A DNA stretch of 64,000 nucleotides from positions 8,990,001-9,054,000 of the forward strand of contig NZ_CP080521.1 of the NCBI RefSeq assembly GCF_019468565.1, given 5' to 3'. The notes beneath the pieces are model-generated. The model made no database searches and had not been told where the DNA came from. It saw nothing but the letters and a program-made list of their open reading frames with translations. How positions within the stretch are numbered: position 1 is the first letter of the stretch; every line of letters begins with the position of its first letter. Of the stretch, positions 33,632 through 42,096 are shown in pieces. The translations under genes and the position numbers were made by a program. This stretch comes from Pseudonocardia sp. DSM 110487. GTDB taxonomy: Bacteria; Actinomycetota; Actinomycetes; Mycobacteriales; Pseudonocardiaceae.

Positions 33632-34216
33632 ATGGACGCGATGCCACTGCGGCTGGTCGTCGTCATCGCCAGCACGCGGGAGGGCCGGTTCGGCCCGACC
33701 GTCGGGAACTGGTTCGTCGAGCAGGCCCGCGGGCGGGCCGACCTCGACATCGACGTGCTTGACCTTTCAGAGGCCGCCCTGCCGGACCGGCTCACCGGTT
33801 ACGGGTCGCCTGCGCCCCATGCGGTCACGGCCGTGACGCCCCGGCTGGCGGCCGCGGACGCATTCGTGCTGGTCACGCCGGAGTACAACCACAGCTACCC
33901 CGCGCCGGTGAAGACACTGATCGACTGGCACTTCACCGAGTGGCAGGCGAAGCCGGTCGGGTTCGTGTCCTACGGCGGGATGTCCGGCGGCCTGCGGGCC
34001 GTGGAGCACCTGCGGGGCGTCCTCGCCGAGCTGCACGCCGTGACCGTGCGCGACACCGTCAGCTTCCACGGCGCGTGGGACCGGTTCGGGCCGGACGCGC
34101 GTCCGGTGGATCCGGCGGAGTGCGCCGCGGCGGCGAAGTCGATGCTCGACCAGCTCGCGTGGTGGGCCCACGCCCTGCGCGAAGCCCGGTCGACGCGCCC
34201 GTACGTCGCGTCTTGA
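33632..34216 (+). CDS. NAD(P)H-dependent FMN reductase-type oxidoreductase
   Basis: 194 residues, flavodoxin-like NADPH-FMN reductase family. VVVIASTREGRFGPTVGNWF forms the FMN phosphate loop, VLVTPEYNHSYPAPVKTLIDW is the FMN-binding signature, and SYGGMSGGLRAVEHLR is the second loop. It may reduce quinones, azo or nitro compounds. ATG has a GAGAGGAG site. First gene of a row with an MFS exporter and a LAL regulator. Confidence 0.9.
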   Translation: MDAMPLRLVVVIASTREGRFGPTVGNWFVEQARGRADLDIDVLDLSEAALPDRLTGYGSPAPHAVTAVTPRLAAADAFVLVTPEYNHSYPAPVKTLIDWHFTEWQAKPVGFVSYGGMSGGLRAVEHLRGVLAELHAVTVRDTVSFHGAWDRFGPDARPVDPAECAAAAKSMLDQLAWWAHALREARSTRPYVAS

Positions 34217-34237
34217 CCTCGACCTCACTTCAACTCT

Positions 34238-34245
34238 TAGCGTCG
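34238..34245 (+). promoter_or_regulatory. TAGCGTCG promoter motif, copy 2
   Basis: See copy 1 at 33594. A TTGACC at 34213 may serve as -35, although the 19-bp spacing is long. Confidence 0.45.
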
Positions 34246-34275
34246 TTTCGAGACACGGCGAGAGGTAGGACGATC

Positions 34276-35625
34276 ATGACCACAGAGGCGGCAACGCCCC
34301 CGCGCACGAAGTGGGCGCCGGTCGCGGCGCTCGGACTCGCGATGCTGGTGGTCACGTCGGAGATGACCATTGCGGCGGTGACGCTGCCCGGGATCGGCGC
34401 CGAACTGGCGGTCTCGCCGTCGGCGACGGCATGGGTGCTGCTCGCGTACGCGCTGCCGATGGCCGCCCTCGCGATCCCGGCCGGGCGGTGGGCCGACGGT
34501 GCGGACGTGCGTGCGGCGTTCGCACTCTCGATGACGGGGATCGCGCTCGCGAGCGTGCTCGTGGGCCTGGCACCGGCCTTCTGGCTGGTCGTGGTCGGGC
34601 GGCTGCTGCAGGGCGCGGCGGGAGCGCTGATCGTCGCGGTCTACATGCCGATCATCACCACGAGCGTGCTGCCCGCTCAGCGCGGCCGGGCGATCGGCTT
34701 CGTCATCACGATCATGACGGTGGGCGCGATGGCCGGTGTCCCGCTCGGCGGTCTCATCGCCGACGTCCTCGGCTGGCGCGCGGTGTTCCTGGTCAAGCTG
34801 CCGGTCGTGGCCGCGGTGCTCTGGGTGGGGCTGCGCACGATCACGCGGCTCCCGGACCGGGGCCTGCCACGGCCAGGGGCGGCCCTCCTGCGCGAGGCGC
34901 TGCTGCTGGGCGGGGCGGTGGCCGTGATGCTGCTCGCCTTCGAGCAGGTGGACGGGCACCCGCTCGTCGCCGCCGCGCTGGCCGTGGCCGCGATCGGGCT
35001 GGCGGTGTGGTGGTCGCGCCTCTCCGCGTCGCGCCCGGTGCTCGCGCTGGTGCGGCACCGCTCCTTCGGAATCACGATGCTCGCCCTGCTGGCGATCACG
35101 TTCACGGGAGGGCTGGTCGCGTTCCTGCTGCCGTACTTCGTCGCCGACGTGCTTCGCGCCGGCCCGGACGTCACGGGCGTCGCGCTGCTGTTCTTCGTGG
35201 GGGCGATGGCCCCGCTCTCGCTGGCGGCCGGCGCGCTGGCCGACCGGTTCGGGAACCGGGTGTTGGCGACCGTCGGCAGCGCGGTGTCGCTCGTCGCGAT
35301 GCTCCTGATGCTGACGCTCGACGGCGACGCAGGCCTCGTCGACATGGCGTGGCGGCTCGCCGTGCTCGGTGTCGGGGCCGCCCTCTTCAACCCGGCGGTC
35401 AACGCCGCGATGCTCGCGGCGGCACCGGTGGGCTCGGAAGGCGTGGCTGGCGGCGTCGGCATGACGGTCCGGACGATCGCGATGACGGTGGCGCCCTCGG
35501 CGTCCGCGCTCGCCTGGACGCTCGCGGGCGGCGGCATCGCGGGCTTCCGCAGCGGCGTCATCATGATCACGGTGGCCGTCGCGGCAGGGCTGCTGGTCCT
35601 GCTCGTCCCGGTCCGGCGATCGTGA
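34276..35625 (+). CDS. MFS transporter (DHA1-like exporter)
   Basis: 449 residues. Helix 1 reads LAMLVVTSEMTIAAVTLPGI, followed by AWVLLAYALPMAALAIPAGRWAD (motif A degenerate, with RWADGADVR). The ~12-14 helices suggest a drug or metabolite exporter. GAGAGG ribosome site. Its TGA overlaps the GTG of the LAL regulator (GTGA), so exporter and regulator are co-expressed. Preceded by an oxidoreductase gene with the same promoter motif. Confidence 0.88.
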   Translation: MTTEAATPPRTKWAPVAALGLAMLVVTSEMTIAAVTLPGIGAELAVSPSATAWVLLAYALPMAALAIPAGRWADGADVRAAFALSMTGIALASVLVGLAPAFWLVVVGRLLQGAAGALIVAVYMPIITTSVLPAQRGRAIGFVITIMTVGAMAGVPLGGLIADVLGWRAVFLVKLPVVAAVLWVGLRTITRLPDRGLPRPGAALLREALLLGGAVAVMLLAFEQVDGHPLVAAALAVAAIGLAVWWSRLSASRPVLALVRHRSFGITMLALLAITFTGGLVAFLLPYFVADVLRAGPDVTGVALLFFVGAMAPLSLAAGALADRFGNRVLATVGSAVSLVAMLLMLTLDGDAGLVDMAWRLAVLGVGAALFNPAVNAAMLAAAPVGSEGVAGGVGMTVRTIAMTVAPSASALAWTLAGGGIAGFRSGVIMITVAVAAGLLVLLVPVRRS

Positions 35626-38378
35626 CTTGGGCGCCGGAGCCGCTGCACGGCCGGGAGGCCGAGCTGGCAGCCGTGAACACCCTGCTCGCGGACGCCCGTG
35701 GCGGACGCAGTGCAGCCCTCGTGGTGCGTGGCGAGGCCGGGATCGGCAAGTCGGCCCTGCTCACGGAGGTGGCGAGACAGGCCGCGGACATGCGAGTGCT
35801 GGTCGAGACCGGCGTCGAGACGGAGATGGAGCTGCCGTTCGCGGCGCTGCACGCCCTGTTCGCCGATACCTGTGAGGCGCTCGACCGGCTGCCCGACGTG
35901 CAGGCGGGCGCGCTGCGCGTCGCGCTCGGCCGGGCCGCCGGGCCGCCGCCGGACCGCTTCCTCGTCGGGCTCGCGGTGCTCAGCCTGCTCGCCGAGCTGG
36001 CCGCCGAACGCCCGGTGCTGTGCGTGCTCGACGACGCGCACTGGGTCGACCGCGCTTCCGCGCAGGCGCTCCTGTTCGCGGCGCGCAGGCTGGGCAGCGA
36101 GTCCGTGGTGCTGCTCTTCGCCGCGCGCACCGGGCTGGCCCCTGAGTTCCCGGCGCCCGGTGTGGCATCGCTCGATCTTCCCCGGCTGGACGACGAGAGC
36201 GCGCGCCATGTGCTGGACGCCGAGGCGGGCGACCTGCCCCGCCCGGTGCGCGACCAGCTCCTGCGCGAGGCCGCCGGCAACCCGCTCGCCCTGCACGAGC
36301 TCCCCGCTGCCCACCGGGCCGGCCGGGCGCCGGTCTACCCGCTCGCCCCGCCCGACGCGGGCCGCGGCGGGACCGCGCCGACGCACAGCGCGGTCGAGGA
36401 GGAGTTCGCGGCGCGCATCGTCGCGCTGCCTGCGGCCGCCCGGACCGCGCTCCTCGTGGCCGCCGCCGACGGGACCTGCGACACCCGGGTCGTGCTCGCC
36501 GCGGCCGAGCGGCTCGGGGCCGGACCGGCCGACCTGGAGGTCCTCGAACGGGAGCGGCTGCTGATGTTCGCCGAGGGGTGCATGGGGTTCCACCACCCCC
36601 TGATCCGCACCGCCGTCTACGGCGCGGCGACCATGCCGGCGAAGCGGGCCGCGCACCAGGCGCTGGCCGAGGTGCTCAACGGGCGGAACGAGGAGGACCG
36701 GCGCAACTGGCACCTGGCGGCGTCGAGCCTCGGCCCGGACGAGGCGGTGGCCGCGGCGCTGGAACAGAGCGCGCTGCGGGCCCGCGAGCGCGGGAGCCAC
36801 GAGACGGTCGCCGCGGCGTTCGAACGCGCCGCCGCGCTCAGCCCCTTCGGCGAGGAACGGGCGCGGCGCATGGTGGCGGCCGCGGAGGCGGCGGCCGAGG
36901 CCGGGCACCGGGAGTGGGCGGCCCAGCTGGCCGGGTGCACGGAGCCGGTCACCGATCAGCCTCAGCTGCGAGCGCGGCTCGCCCTGGTGCGGGCGCGGCT
37001 CGCCGACGAGGAGGGCGACGTCGCCGAGACCCACCGGTTGCTCCTGGAAGCCGTCGGACCCGCCGCCCGCGCGGCCCCAGACCTGGCGGGCGAGATGTTG
37101 CTGTGGGCGGTCGAGGCCGGGTGGTCGGCCCGTGACCGCGGCATGGTGGAGCAGGTGTCCGACGCCGCGGGCGAGCTCGGGCTGCCGGGGGCGGACCACA
37201 TCCGCGCGCACGCCACGCTCGCCGCGGCCCAGCTCCCCGACGACCCGGACGCTCCTCTGCCCACGGCCGCCGCCGCACTCGCCGGGATGTCCGAGTGCGA
37301 GGGCGTGGGTGATCCGCGCGCCACCTCGAGCCTCGCCGCCTGGTACCTGGTGGCGGGGGACGACACGATGGCACTCGCACTCGCGGCGACCGCGGAGCGG
37401 GAGGCCCGCTCCACCGGCGCGCTCGGTGCGCTGCCCCGCGTGCTCGCCGCTCTCGCGACGAGCCGCTGGCACCTCGGCCATTGGCGCGACGCCGCAGCCG
37501 CGGCCACCGACGGCCTCTGCATTGCCCGCGACGTCGGCCAGCACCAGGTCGTCGACCAGCTGGCCGGCGTGCTGGCCCACATCGCGGCGGCGCGCGGGGA
37601 CGAGATGCGGTTCGCTGCGGCCCTCGGCGAGCTGCACGGGCGGCGGCCCACCGCGCGCTCGGTCGGGATCACCGGGTCGGCCCGCGGGCTGCTCGACCTC
37701 GGCCTCGGCCGGTTCGACGCCGCAGCGGACCGGCTCGGGGACGCGGCGACGTCCCGCGGGTGGTGGCGCGGGCTGTCCGACCAAGTGGAGGCAGCGGCCC
37801 GGGCCGGGCGGACCGCGGACGCCCGACGCGCCGCGGACCGGTACGCGCGGTGGGCCGAGCACACAGGGCAGGCGTGGACGCGCGCGATCGCGCGGCGCTG
37901 CCAGGCCCTCGTCGCATCGGAGGACGCCGCGGCGGAGCTCTTCGCAGAGGCCACGGCGTTGCACCGGATGGACGGCACGCACCCGTTCGAACGCGCCCGC
38001 ACCGATCTCCTGCACGGCGAGTGGCTGCGCCGCGCACGGCGCCGGAGCGAGGCGCGCGGCCCGCTGCGGGCGGCCGCCGACGCCTTCGCGGAGCTGGGTG
38101 CCACACCGTGGGCCGAGCGAGCGCGCGCCGAGCTGCGCGCCACGGGCGAGACCCGCTCGACGTCGACCATGACCGGCCCCGCCCCCGACCAGCTCGCCGA
38201 GCTCACGCCGCAGGAGCTGCAGGTCGTCCGGCTCGCCGCGGCGGGACTGTCCAACCGCGACATCGGCGCACAGCTCTTCCTCTCCCCTCGCACCGTCGGC
38301 TACCACCTCTACAAGGCGTTCCCCAAGCTCGGGGTGGCCTCGCGCGCGCAGCTGGTCCGGCTCGACCTCCCCGCGTAG
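35622..38378 (+). CDS. LuxR-family regulator, LAL type with ATPase domain
   Basis: 918 residues. The N-terminal AAA-like NTPase has Walker A GEAGIGKSALL near residue 38-48 and Walker B VLCVLDDAHWVD near 130. A long TPR-like helical middle follows, then a C-terminal LuxR HTH from ELTPQELQVVRLAAAGLSNR to RTVGYHLYKAFPKLGV. Large ATP-dependent activators of this type (MalT/LAL) control adjacent transport or metabolic genes. Coupled to the upstream MFS gene. Its stop lies within the -10 hexamer of the next gene. Confidence 0.92.
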   Translation: MTWAPEPLHGREAELAAVNTLLADARGGRSAALVVRGEAGIGKSALLTEVARQAADMRVLVETGVETEMELPFAALHALFADTCEALDRLPDVQAGALRVALGRAAGPPPDRFLVGLAVLSLLAELAAERPVLCVLDDAHWVDRASAQALLFAARRLGSESVVLLFAARTGLAPEFPAPGVASLDLPRLDDESARHVLDAEAGDLPRPVRDQLLREAAGNPLALHELPAAHRAGRAPVYPLAPPDAGRGGTAPTHSAVEEEFAARIVALPAAARTALLVAAADGTCDTRVVLAAAERLGAGPADLEVLERERLLMFAEGCMGFHHPLIRTAVYGAATMPAKRAAHQALAEVLNGRNEEDRRNWHLAASSLGPDEAVAAALEQSALRARERGSHETVAAAFERAAALSPFGEERARRMVAAAEAAAEAGHREWAAQLAGCTEPVTDQPQLRARLALVRARLADEEGDVAETHRLLLEAVGPAARAAPDLAGEMLLWAVEAGWSARDRGMVEQVSDAAGELGLPGADHIRAHATLAAAQLPDDPDAPLPTAAAALAGMSECEGVGDPRATSSLAAWYLVAGDDTMALALAATAEREARSTGALGALPRVLAALATSRWHLGHWRDAAAAATDGLCIARDVGQHQVVDQLAGVLAHIAAARGDEMRFAAALGELHGRRPTARSVGITGSARGLLDLGLGRFDAAADRLGDAATSRGWWRGLSDQVEAAARAGRTADARRAADRYARWAEHTGQAWTRAIARRCQALVASEDAAAELFAEATALHRMDGTHPFERARTDLLHGEWLRRARRRSEARGPLRAAADAFAELGATPWAERARAELRATGETRSTSTMTGPAPDQLAELTPQELQVVRLAAAGLSNRDIGAQLFLSPRTVGYHLYKAFPKLGVASRAQLVRLDLPA

Positions 38379-38381
38379 CCT
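38376..38381 (+). promoter_or_regulatory. -10 hexamer of short ALDH gene
   Basis: TAGCCT lies 7 nt before the GTG at 38389 and shares its TAG with the LAL regulator stop codon. Confidence 0.45.
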
Positions 38382-38388
38382 GCGCCTC

Positions 38389-39261
38389 GTGACGTCCACC
38401 GAGCGGCTCGCCGTCGCCAAGACCTACAAGCTGTACGTCGGCGGCGCCTTCCCGCGCTCGGAGTCGGGCCGCAGCTACCCGGTCACCGGCGCCGACGGCA
38501 CGCTGCTCGCCCACGCCGCACTCGCGTCCCGCAAGGACGTGCGCGACGCGGTGAGCGCCGCGCGCGCGGCGTTCCCCGGCTGGTCCGGCGCCACCGCCTA
38601 CAACCGCGGCCAGGTGCTCTACCGGGTCGCCGAGATGCTGCAGGGCCGCCGCCCGCAGTTCGTCGACGACGTTGTGGTCGCCGAGGGCGTGCGCAAGGGG
38701 CAGGCCACGGCGCTCGTGGACGCCGCGATCGACCGCTGGGTCTGGTACGCCGGCTGGACCGACAAGATCGTCTCCGTGCTCGGCTCGGTGAACCCGGTGG
38801 CCGGGCCGCTGGTGAACTGGTCCACCCCGGAGCCAACCGGTGTGGTGGGGGTGCTCGCGCCGCAGTCCTCGTCGCTGCTGGGACTGGTCGACGTGCTCGC
38901 GCCGGTGCTCGCCACCGGATGCACGGCGGTCGTCGTGGCGTCCGAGCGCCGGCCGCTGCCCGCGGTGGAGCTGGCCGAGGTGCTCGCCACATCCGACGTG
39001 CCCGGCGGGGTGGCGAATGTGCTCACCGGACGCACCGCCGAGCTCGCGCCGTGGCTCGCCGCACACGGCGAGGTGCAGGCGCTCGACCTGGCGGGCGCCC
39101 CCGCCGAGCTGGCCGCCGACCTGGAACGTGCCGCGGCCGATGGCGTCAAGCGCGTGCTCCCGCGCCCGGCCGTCGAGCCCGACCCGACCCGCGAACCCGA
39201 TCTTGTGCGGCTGCGCGCCTGGACCGAGATCAAGACAGTGTGGCACCCGGTCGGACGCTGA
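38389..39261 (+). CDS. Short aldehyde dehydrogenase-family protein lacking the catalytic domain
   Basis: 290 residues. It retains the ALDH N-terminal half (KLYVGGAFPRSESGRSYPV, then VAEMLQGRR and EPTGVVGVLAPQSSSLLG) with a Rossmann-like cofactor region, but has no ELGGK glutamate, no catalytic Cys motif and no C-terminal domain. As far as family knowledge goes, actinobacteria often encode such a protein beside the deoC-linked ALDH, so it may be a structural or regulatory partner rather than debris. Here it is separated from that ALDH by 17 kb. Confidence 0.82.
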   Translation: MTSTERLAVAKTYKLYVGGAFPRSESGRSYPVTGADGTLLAHAALASRKDVRDAVSAARAAFPGWSGATAYNRGQVLYRVAEMLQGRRPQFVDDVVVAEGVRKGQATALVDAAIDRWVWYAGWTDKIVSVLGSVNPVAGPLVNWSTPEPTGVVGVLAPQSSSLLGLVDVLAPVLATGCTAVVVASERRPLPAVELAEVLATSDVPGGVANVLTGRTAELAPWLAAHGEVQALDLAGAPAELAADLERAAADGVKRVLPRPAVEPDPTREPDLVRLRAWTEIKTVWHPVGR

Positions 39262-39272
39262 TAGATACCTCT

Positions 39273-39433
39273 GGCCGTGCCCTGTCGGCCCCGGGTCGAT
39301 GGGCTTCGTGTCCAGGCGGTTCCTGGCAAGGCGGAGGCGGACTCGCGTACTGGACGTACTCGGGTTCGCCGACAACGCAGCCAGGGACCGCCTGGGCGCG
39401 AAGACCGCGATCAGGGGCCGACAGGGCACGGCC
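39273..39433. repeat. 161-bp hairpin element with 20-bp perfect ends
   Basis: GGCCGTGCCCTGTCGGCCCC (39273-39292) pairs perfectly with 39414-39433. Inside, CCAGGCGGTTCCTGGC (about 39320-39335) pairs with a matching segment about 39381-39396 with a single G-U, and CTTCG pairs with CGAAG between the two stems. The whole 161 nt can fold into one long hairpin, ending directly before the -10 hexamer of the gene at 39446. Structured RNA or MITE-like element. Confidence 0.75.
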
Positions 39434-39439
39434 TAGGCT
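39434..39439 (+). promoter_or_regulatory. -10 hexamer of acidic-protein gene
   Basis: TAGGCT lies 6 nt before the GTG at 39446 and touches the end of the 161-bp hairpin element. Confidence 0.45.
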
Positions 39440-39445
39440 TTGGCC

Positions 39446-40669
39446 GTGGCCAGCGACATCGTCCCGATCCAGCTCTCGCTCACGGCGGGCGACCTCGTCA
39501 CGCTGTGGGCCCCGCGGTGGCGGGAGGACGGCGAGGAGTGGGAGGCCTTCCTCGGCGACGACGACGCGTTGTTCGCCTTCCCGGAGGTCACCCAGCTCGC
39601 GGCGTTCGTCCGCACGGTCGACGAACACGACCTGATCGACCATCCGGCGTGGTCCGTGGTGCCCGACCTCACGGTGCCGGAGCTGACCCCCGACGAGACC
39701 CAGCGGTACGACATCGTCGGTGTCCCCGAGATCGTCGCGGAGGACCCCGACACCTGGACCGTCGGCGAGCTCGCCGAGATCACGGAGATGATCCGCTCGA
39801 TCGCCGAGGTCTGCGAGCTGGACGCGGTCACCGACGTGCTGGGGGCCGCGCCCGCGTTCGGACTCCTGCGCCAGGGCGCGCTGCCCTTCGCCGGACGCGA
39901 GGGCCAGCGGCTGTGGACGCAGATGGTCGAGACGATCGCGGAGCGCTGGGACGAGGTCATCGATGCGCTCGACGACATCGTCGACACCCCGGAGGTCGAC
40001 GCCGCCGCGCTCGCCGCCGCCGAGAAGGAGGTCGTGGTCGTCGAGGACACCGACGAGCCCACGGTCACCGAGGCCGACGAGGACGGCGCGGCGGACGAGG
40101 ACGAGGACGAGGAGCGCGGCTTCTGGGAGGAGGTCGGGATCGACCCCGTCCGGATCAGCACGCGGGACGGCGACCACTTCACCCTGCGCTGCTACCTCGA
40201 CGACAAGGCCGTCTTCCTCGGGTCCGACGGGCAGATCGACGTCTTCCGCAGCGAGCGGGCGCTGGCCCGCTGGCTCGGCGAGGACGGCGCAGCCGGGCAC
40301 GACCTGGCCGCGGCGTCCACCTGGACGGAGATCGTCGAGCGAGCCGGGGTGGGCGAGCTGGAGGTCCGGGTCGACGAACTGAACGCCTATACCCTCACCG
40401 GGCTGCCCGACGACCTCGCCGAGGGCCCGATGGCTGTCGACCCCTCCCAGCTGGAGCTGGCCACCGAGCTGCTGCTCGACGTCGGTGACTGGGCGGACGA
40501 CGACGAGGCCCGCCGCGCGCTCGCCGAGTCGCAGTCGCTCGGCTGGCTCGTCTCGTTCATCACCAAACCCGACCCGACCCGCCTCCAGCCCAGCCCGCCG
40601 TTCGACACCGAAGCGGCGAAGTTCCGCGAGCTGATCGAGGACGTGACGAACCGCTTCCGCACCCACTGA
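39446..40669 (+). CDS. Conserved acidic actinobacterial protein, unknown function
   Basis: About 407 residues, very acidic, with two globular parts (~1-185 and ~215-407) joined by an Asp/Glu-rich linker (DTDEPTVTEADEDGAADEDE). Each part contains a similar ALFAFPE/VFRSERALARWL-type segment, so it may be an internal duplication. Homologues in related genomes are often labelled primosomal protein without evidence. The location beside salvage genes is conserved-looking; the function is unknown. GTG 39446 is favoured over TTG 39440 because of the -10 spacing. Confidence 0.8.
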   Translation: MASDIVPIQLSLTAGDLVTLWAPRWREDGEEWEAFLGDDDALFAFPEVTQLAAFVRTVDEHDLIDHPAWSVVPDLTVPELTPDETQRYDIVGVPEIVAEDPDTWTVGELAEITEMIRSIAEVCELDAVTDVLGAAPAFGLLRQGALPFAGREGQRLWTQMVETIAERWDEVIDALDDIVDTPEVDAAALAAAEKEVVVVEDTDEPTVTEADEDGAADEDEDEERGFWEEVGIDPVRISTRDGDHFTLRCYLDDKAVFLGSDGQIDVFRSERALARWLGEDGAAGHDLAAASTWTEIVERAGVGELEVRVDELNAYTLTGLPDDLAEGPMAVDPSQLELATELLLDVGDWADDDEARRALAESQSLGWLVSFITKPDPTRLQPSPPFDTEAAKFRELIEDVTNRFRTH

Positions 40670-40680
40670 CTCACCCGGTG

Positions 40681-40709
40681 GTCGAGTAGGGCCGGCGGCG
40701 CTACTCGAC
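40681..40709. terminator. Bidirectional terminator hairpin
   Basis: GTCGAGTAG (40681-40689) pairs perfectly with CTACTCGAC (40701-40709) across an 11-nt loop, between the convergent acidic-protein and PIN-domain genes. Confidence 0.7.
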
Positions 40710-40738
40710 GTGCGGGAGATCCGCGAGGCCGGCACCGG

Positions 40739-41188
40739 TCAGAGTTTGCGGACGGTGATCAGCCTCTCGAACCTGGTGAAGTCCTCGACGCTCCCGGTGA
40801 CGAGCGTGTCGACGCCGTGCACGAGCATCGTCGCAACGATGTTCGCGTCGTGCACCTGCTTCCCGCCGCAACCGATGTCGTCGAGCAGCGCGAGGAGCCG
40901 GGCGTTGACCTTCTCGTTCTCGTCGAGCAGACGCAGCCGCCCGCAGAGCGCCCGCGCGTTGGCGACGGAGTCCTGCTGGCTCAGGCCCAGCCCGTTCCGT
41001 TCCTCGGGACGAGTAGCGACCGACAGGTACTCCCGCAGAATCTGTCCGCTGGTGTAAAGCGTCGTCCCGCGGGCCGGCCATTCGTCCAAGGCCTCGCGCG
41101 CCTTCGCGTACTCGGCACGTCCGGCGTCGGTTGCGGTGAGAAGAACATTGGTGTCGAGAACGACGCGATCAGCGACCTTCGTCGTCAT
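40739..41188 (-). CDS. PIN-domain ribonuclease toxin (VapC-like)
   Basis: 149 residues. Acidic metal-site residues: Asp in RVVLDTNVLL, Glu in REYLSVATR, Asp in KQVHDANIVAT and Asp in GVDTLVTGSVEDF. As in other VapC proteins it should cleave RNA when not bound by the antitoxin. ATG 41188 lies 20 bp inside the antitoxin gene, giving translational coupling. Confidence 0.88.
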   Translation of the reverse strand: MTTKVADRVVLDTNVLLTATDAGRAEYAKAREALDEWPARGTTLYTSGQILREYLSVATRPEERNGLGLSQQDSVANARALCGRLRLLDENEKVNARLLALLDDIGCGGKQVHDANIVATMLVHGVDTLVTGSVEDFTRFERLITVRKL

Positions 41189-41399
41189 AGATGTCCTCCC
41201 GCCGCCACGTCGTGCTCGAGGACGTTCGTGCCGTGACCAGCTGAATCGGGCTGGGCGCCTGACGCGGGATGGGTTCCGTGGTTGCGGCGTCGAGGATCGC
41301 CAGTACCTCCTGCTGCATCGACCGTCCGTGCGCCTCGGCGCGTTCGCGCAAGGCGGAGAGCATGGACTCCGGCACGTTGCGGATGTGGATGGCGGGCAC
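41169..41399 (-). CDS. Ribbon-helix-helix antitoxin (VapB/FitA-like)
   Basis: 76 residues. The N-terminal RHH sequence reads AIHIRNVPESMLSALRERAEAHGRSMQQEVLAIL; the C-terminal tail (TTWRREDIYDDEGR) would occupy the toxin active site. GTG start with TAGCAT 6 nt upstream and no ribosome site, so the transcript is probably leaderless. It should repress its own promoter through the palindrome at 41405-41428. Confidence 0.87.
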   Translation of the reverse strand: MPAIHIRNVPESMLSALRERAEAHGRSMQQEVLAILDAATTEPIPRQAPSPIQLVTARTSSSTTWRREDIYDDEGR

Positions 41400-41404
41400 G
41401 GTTC

Positions 41405-41428
41405 CATGCTAGCGCTAGCGCTAGCATG
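41405..41428. promoter_or_regulatory. 24-bp perfect palindrome, vapBC operator
   Basis: A perfect palindrome centred on GCGCTAGCGC, made of overlapping CTAGCG repeats, ends 5 bp before the antitoxin GTG. The TAGCAT -10 hexamer lies within it, so antitoxin binding would block RNA polymerase directly. Confidence 0.8.
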
Positions 41429-41434
41429 CGTGGG

Positions 41435-42085
41435 TCACGAGCCCAGGTCGGCCTCCCTGGCCAGGAGGCCCAGCTGCGTGCGGTTGGTGCACCCGAGTTT
41501 GTCCAGTGCGTTGGAGACGTAGCCCTTCACCGTCGCCTCGGTGAGGTGCAGCCGCCGTGCCACCTCGGCGTTGGAGCACCCCTCGCCCAGCAGGGCCACG
41601 ACGTCGCGTTCCCGGTCGGTCAGCCGGGCGAGCCGGGCCACCGCGCGGCGGCGGGCCACGTGCGCGCCGCCGGCCCGGTCCACGAGGTGGCGCGCCGCCG
41701 ACCGCGCCAGCACCGTGTGGCCCTGCGCCGCCACCCGCACCAGTGTGGCCAGCTCGTCCGGGGGCGTGGACTTGAGCAGGTAGCCCGCCGCCCCGGCGCG
41801 CAGTGCCCTGTGCACGTGCTCGTCGCCGTCGAAGGTGGTGAGCGCGACGACCGGCGGCGAGGAGGGCAGCTCGACGATCCGCGCGGTCGCGGCGATCCCG
41901 TCCACCCCTGGCATCCGCAGGTCCATCAGGACGACGTCCGGTTCGTGCAGCACGACGGCCTCGACGGCCTCGGCACCGTCGGCCGCGGTGGCGACGACCT
42001 CGATCCCGTCGGCGGCGCCGAGGATCGTGCGCAGGTGGGCGCACACCATCGGCTCGTCGTCGACCACCAGCACGCGGACCGCCAT
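41435..42085 (-). CDS. NarL/LuxR-type response regulator
   Basis: 216 residues. The receiver domain has VVDDEP, phospho-acceptor Asp in VVLMDLRMPG, and Lys in YLLKSTPPDEL. The HTH reads LTDRERDVVALLGEGCSNAEVA through ATVKGYVSNALDKLG. ATG 42085 has the ideal ribosome site AAGGAG 6 nt upstream. Its partner kinase gene upstream is reduced to a C-terminal stub, so this regulator is probably an orphan. Confidence 0.92.
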   Translation of the reverse strand: MAVRVLVVDDEPMVCAHLRTILGAADGIEVVATAADGAEAVEAVVLHEPDVVLMDLRMPGVDGIAATARIVELPSSPPVVALTTFDGDEHVHRALRAGAAGYLLKSTPPDELATLVRVAAQGHTVLARSAARHLVDRAGGAHVARRRAVARLARLTDRERDVVALLGEGCSNAEVARRLHLTEATVKGYVSNALDKLGCTNRTQLGLLAREADLGS

Positions 42086-42096
42086 CGCGTTCTCCT

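Noticed and set aside
21385..38388. Accessory segment as a prophage or integrative element
   Set aside because: No integrase, transposase, tRNA attachment site, replication or structural phage genes were seen; only the interrupted gene set and remnants suggest insertion.
34677..38420. A 1247-residue minus-strand open frame opposite the LAL regulator
   Set aside because: Antisense shadow of the MFS and LAL genes, with no motifs and low-complexity arginine-rich sequence.
38389..39261. Short ALDH as a pseudogene
   Set aside because: The frame is intact with its own promoter signal, and similar truncated ALDH proteins accompany deoC-linked ALDH genes in actinobacteria, so it was kept as a gene.
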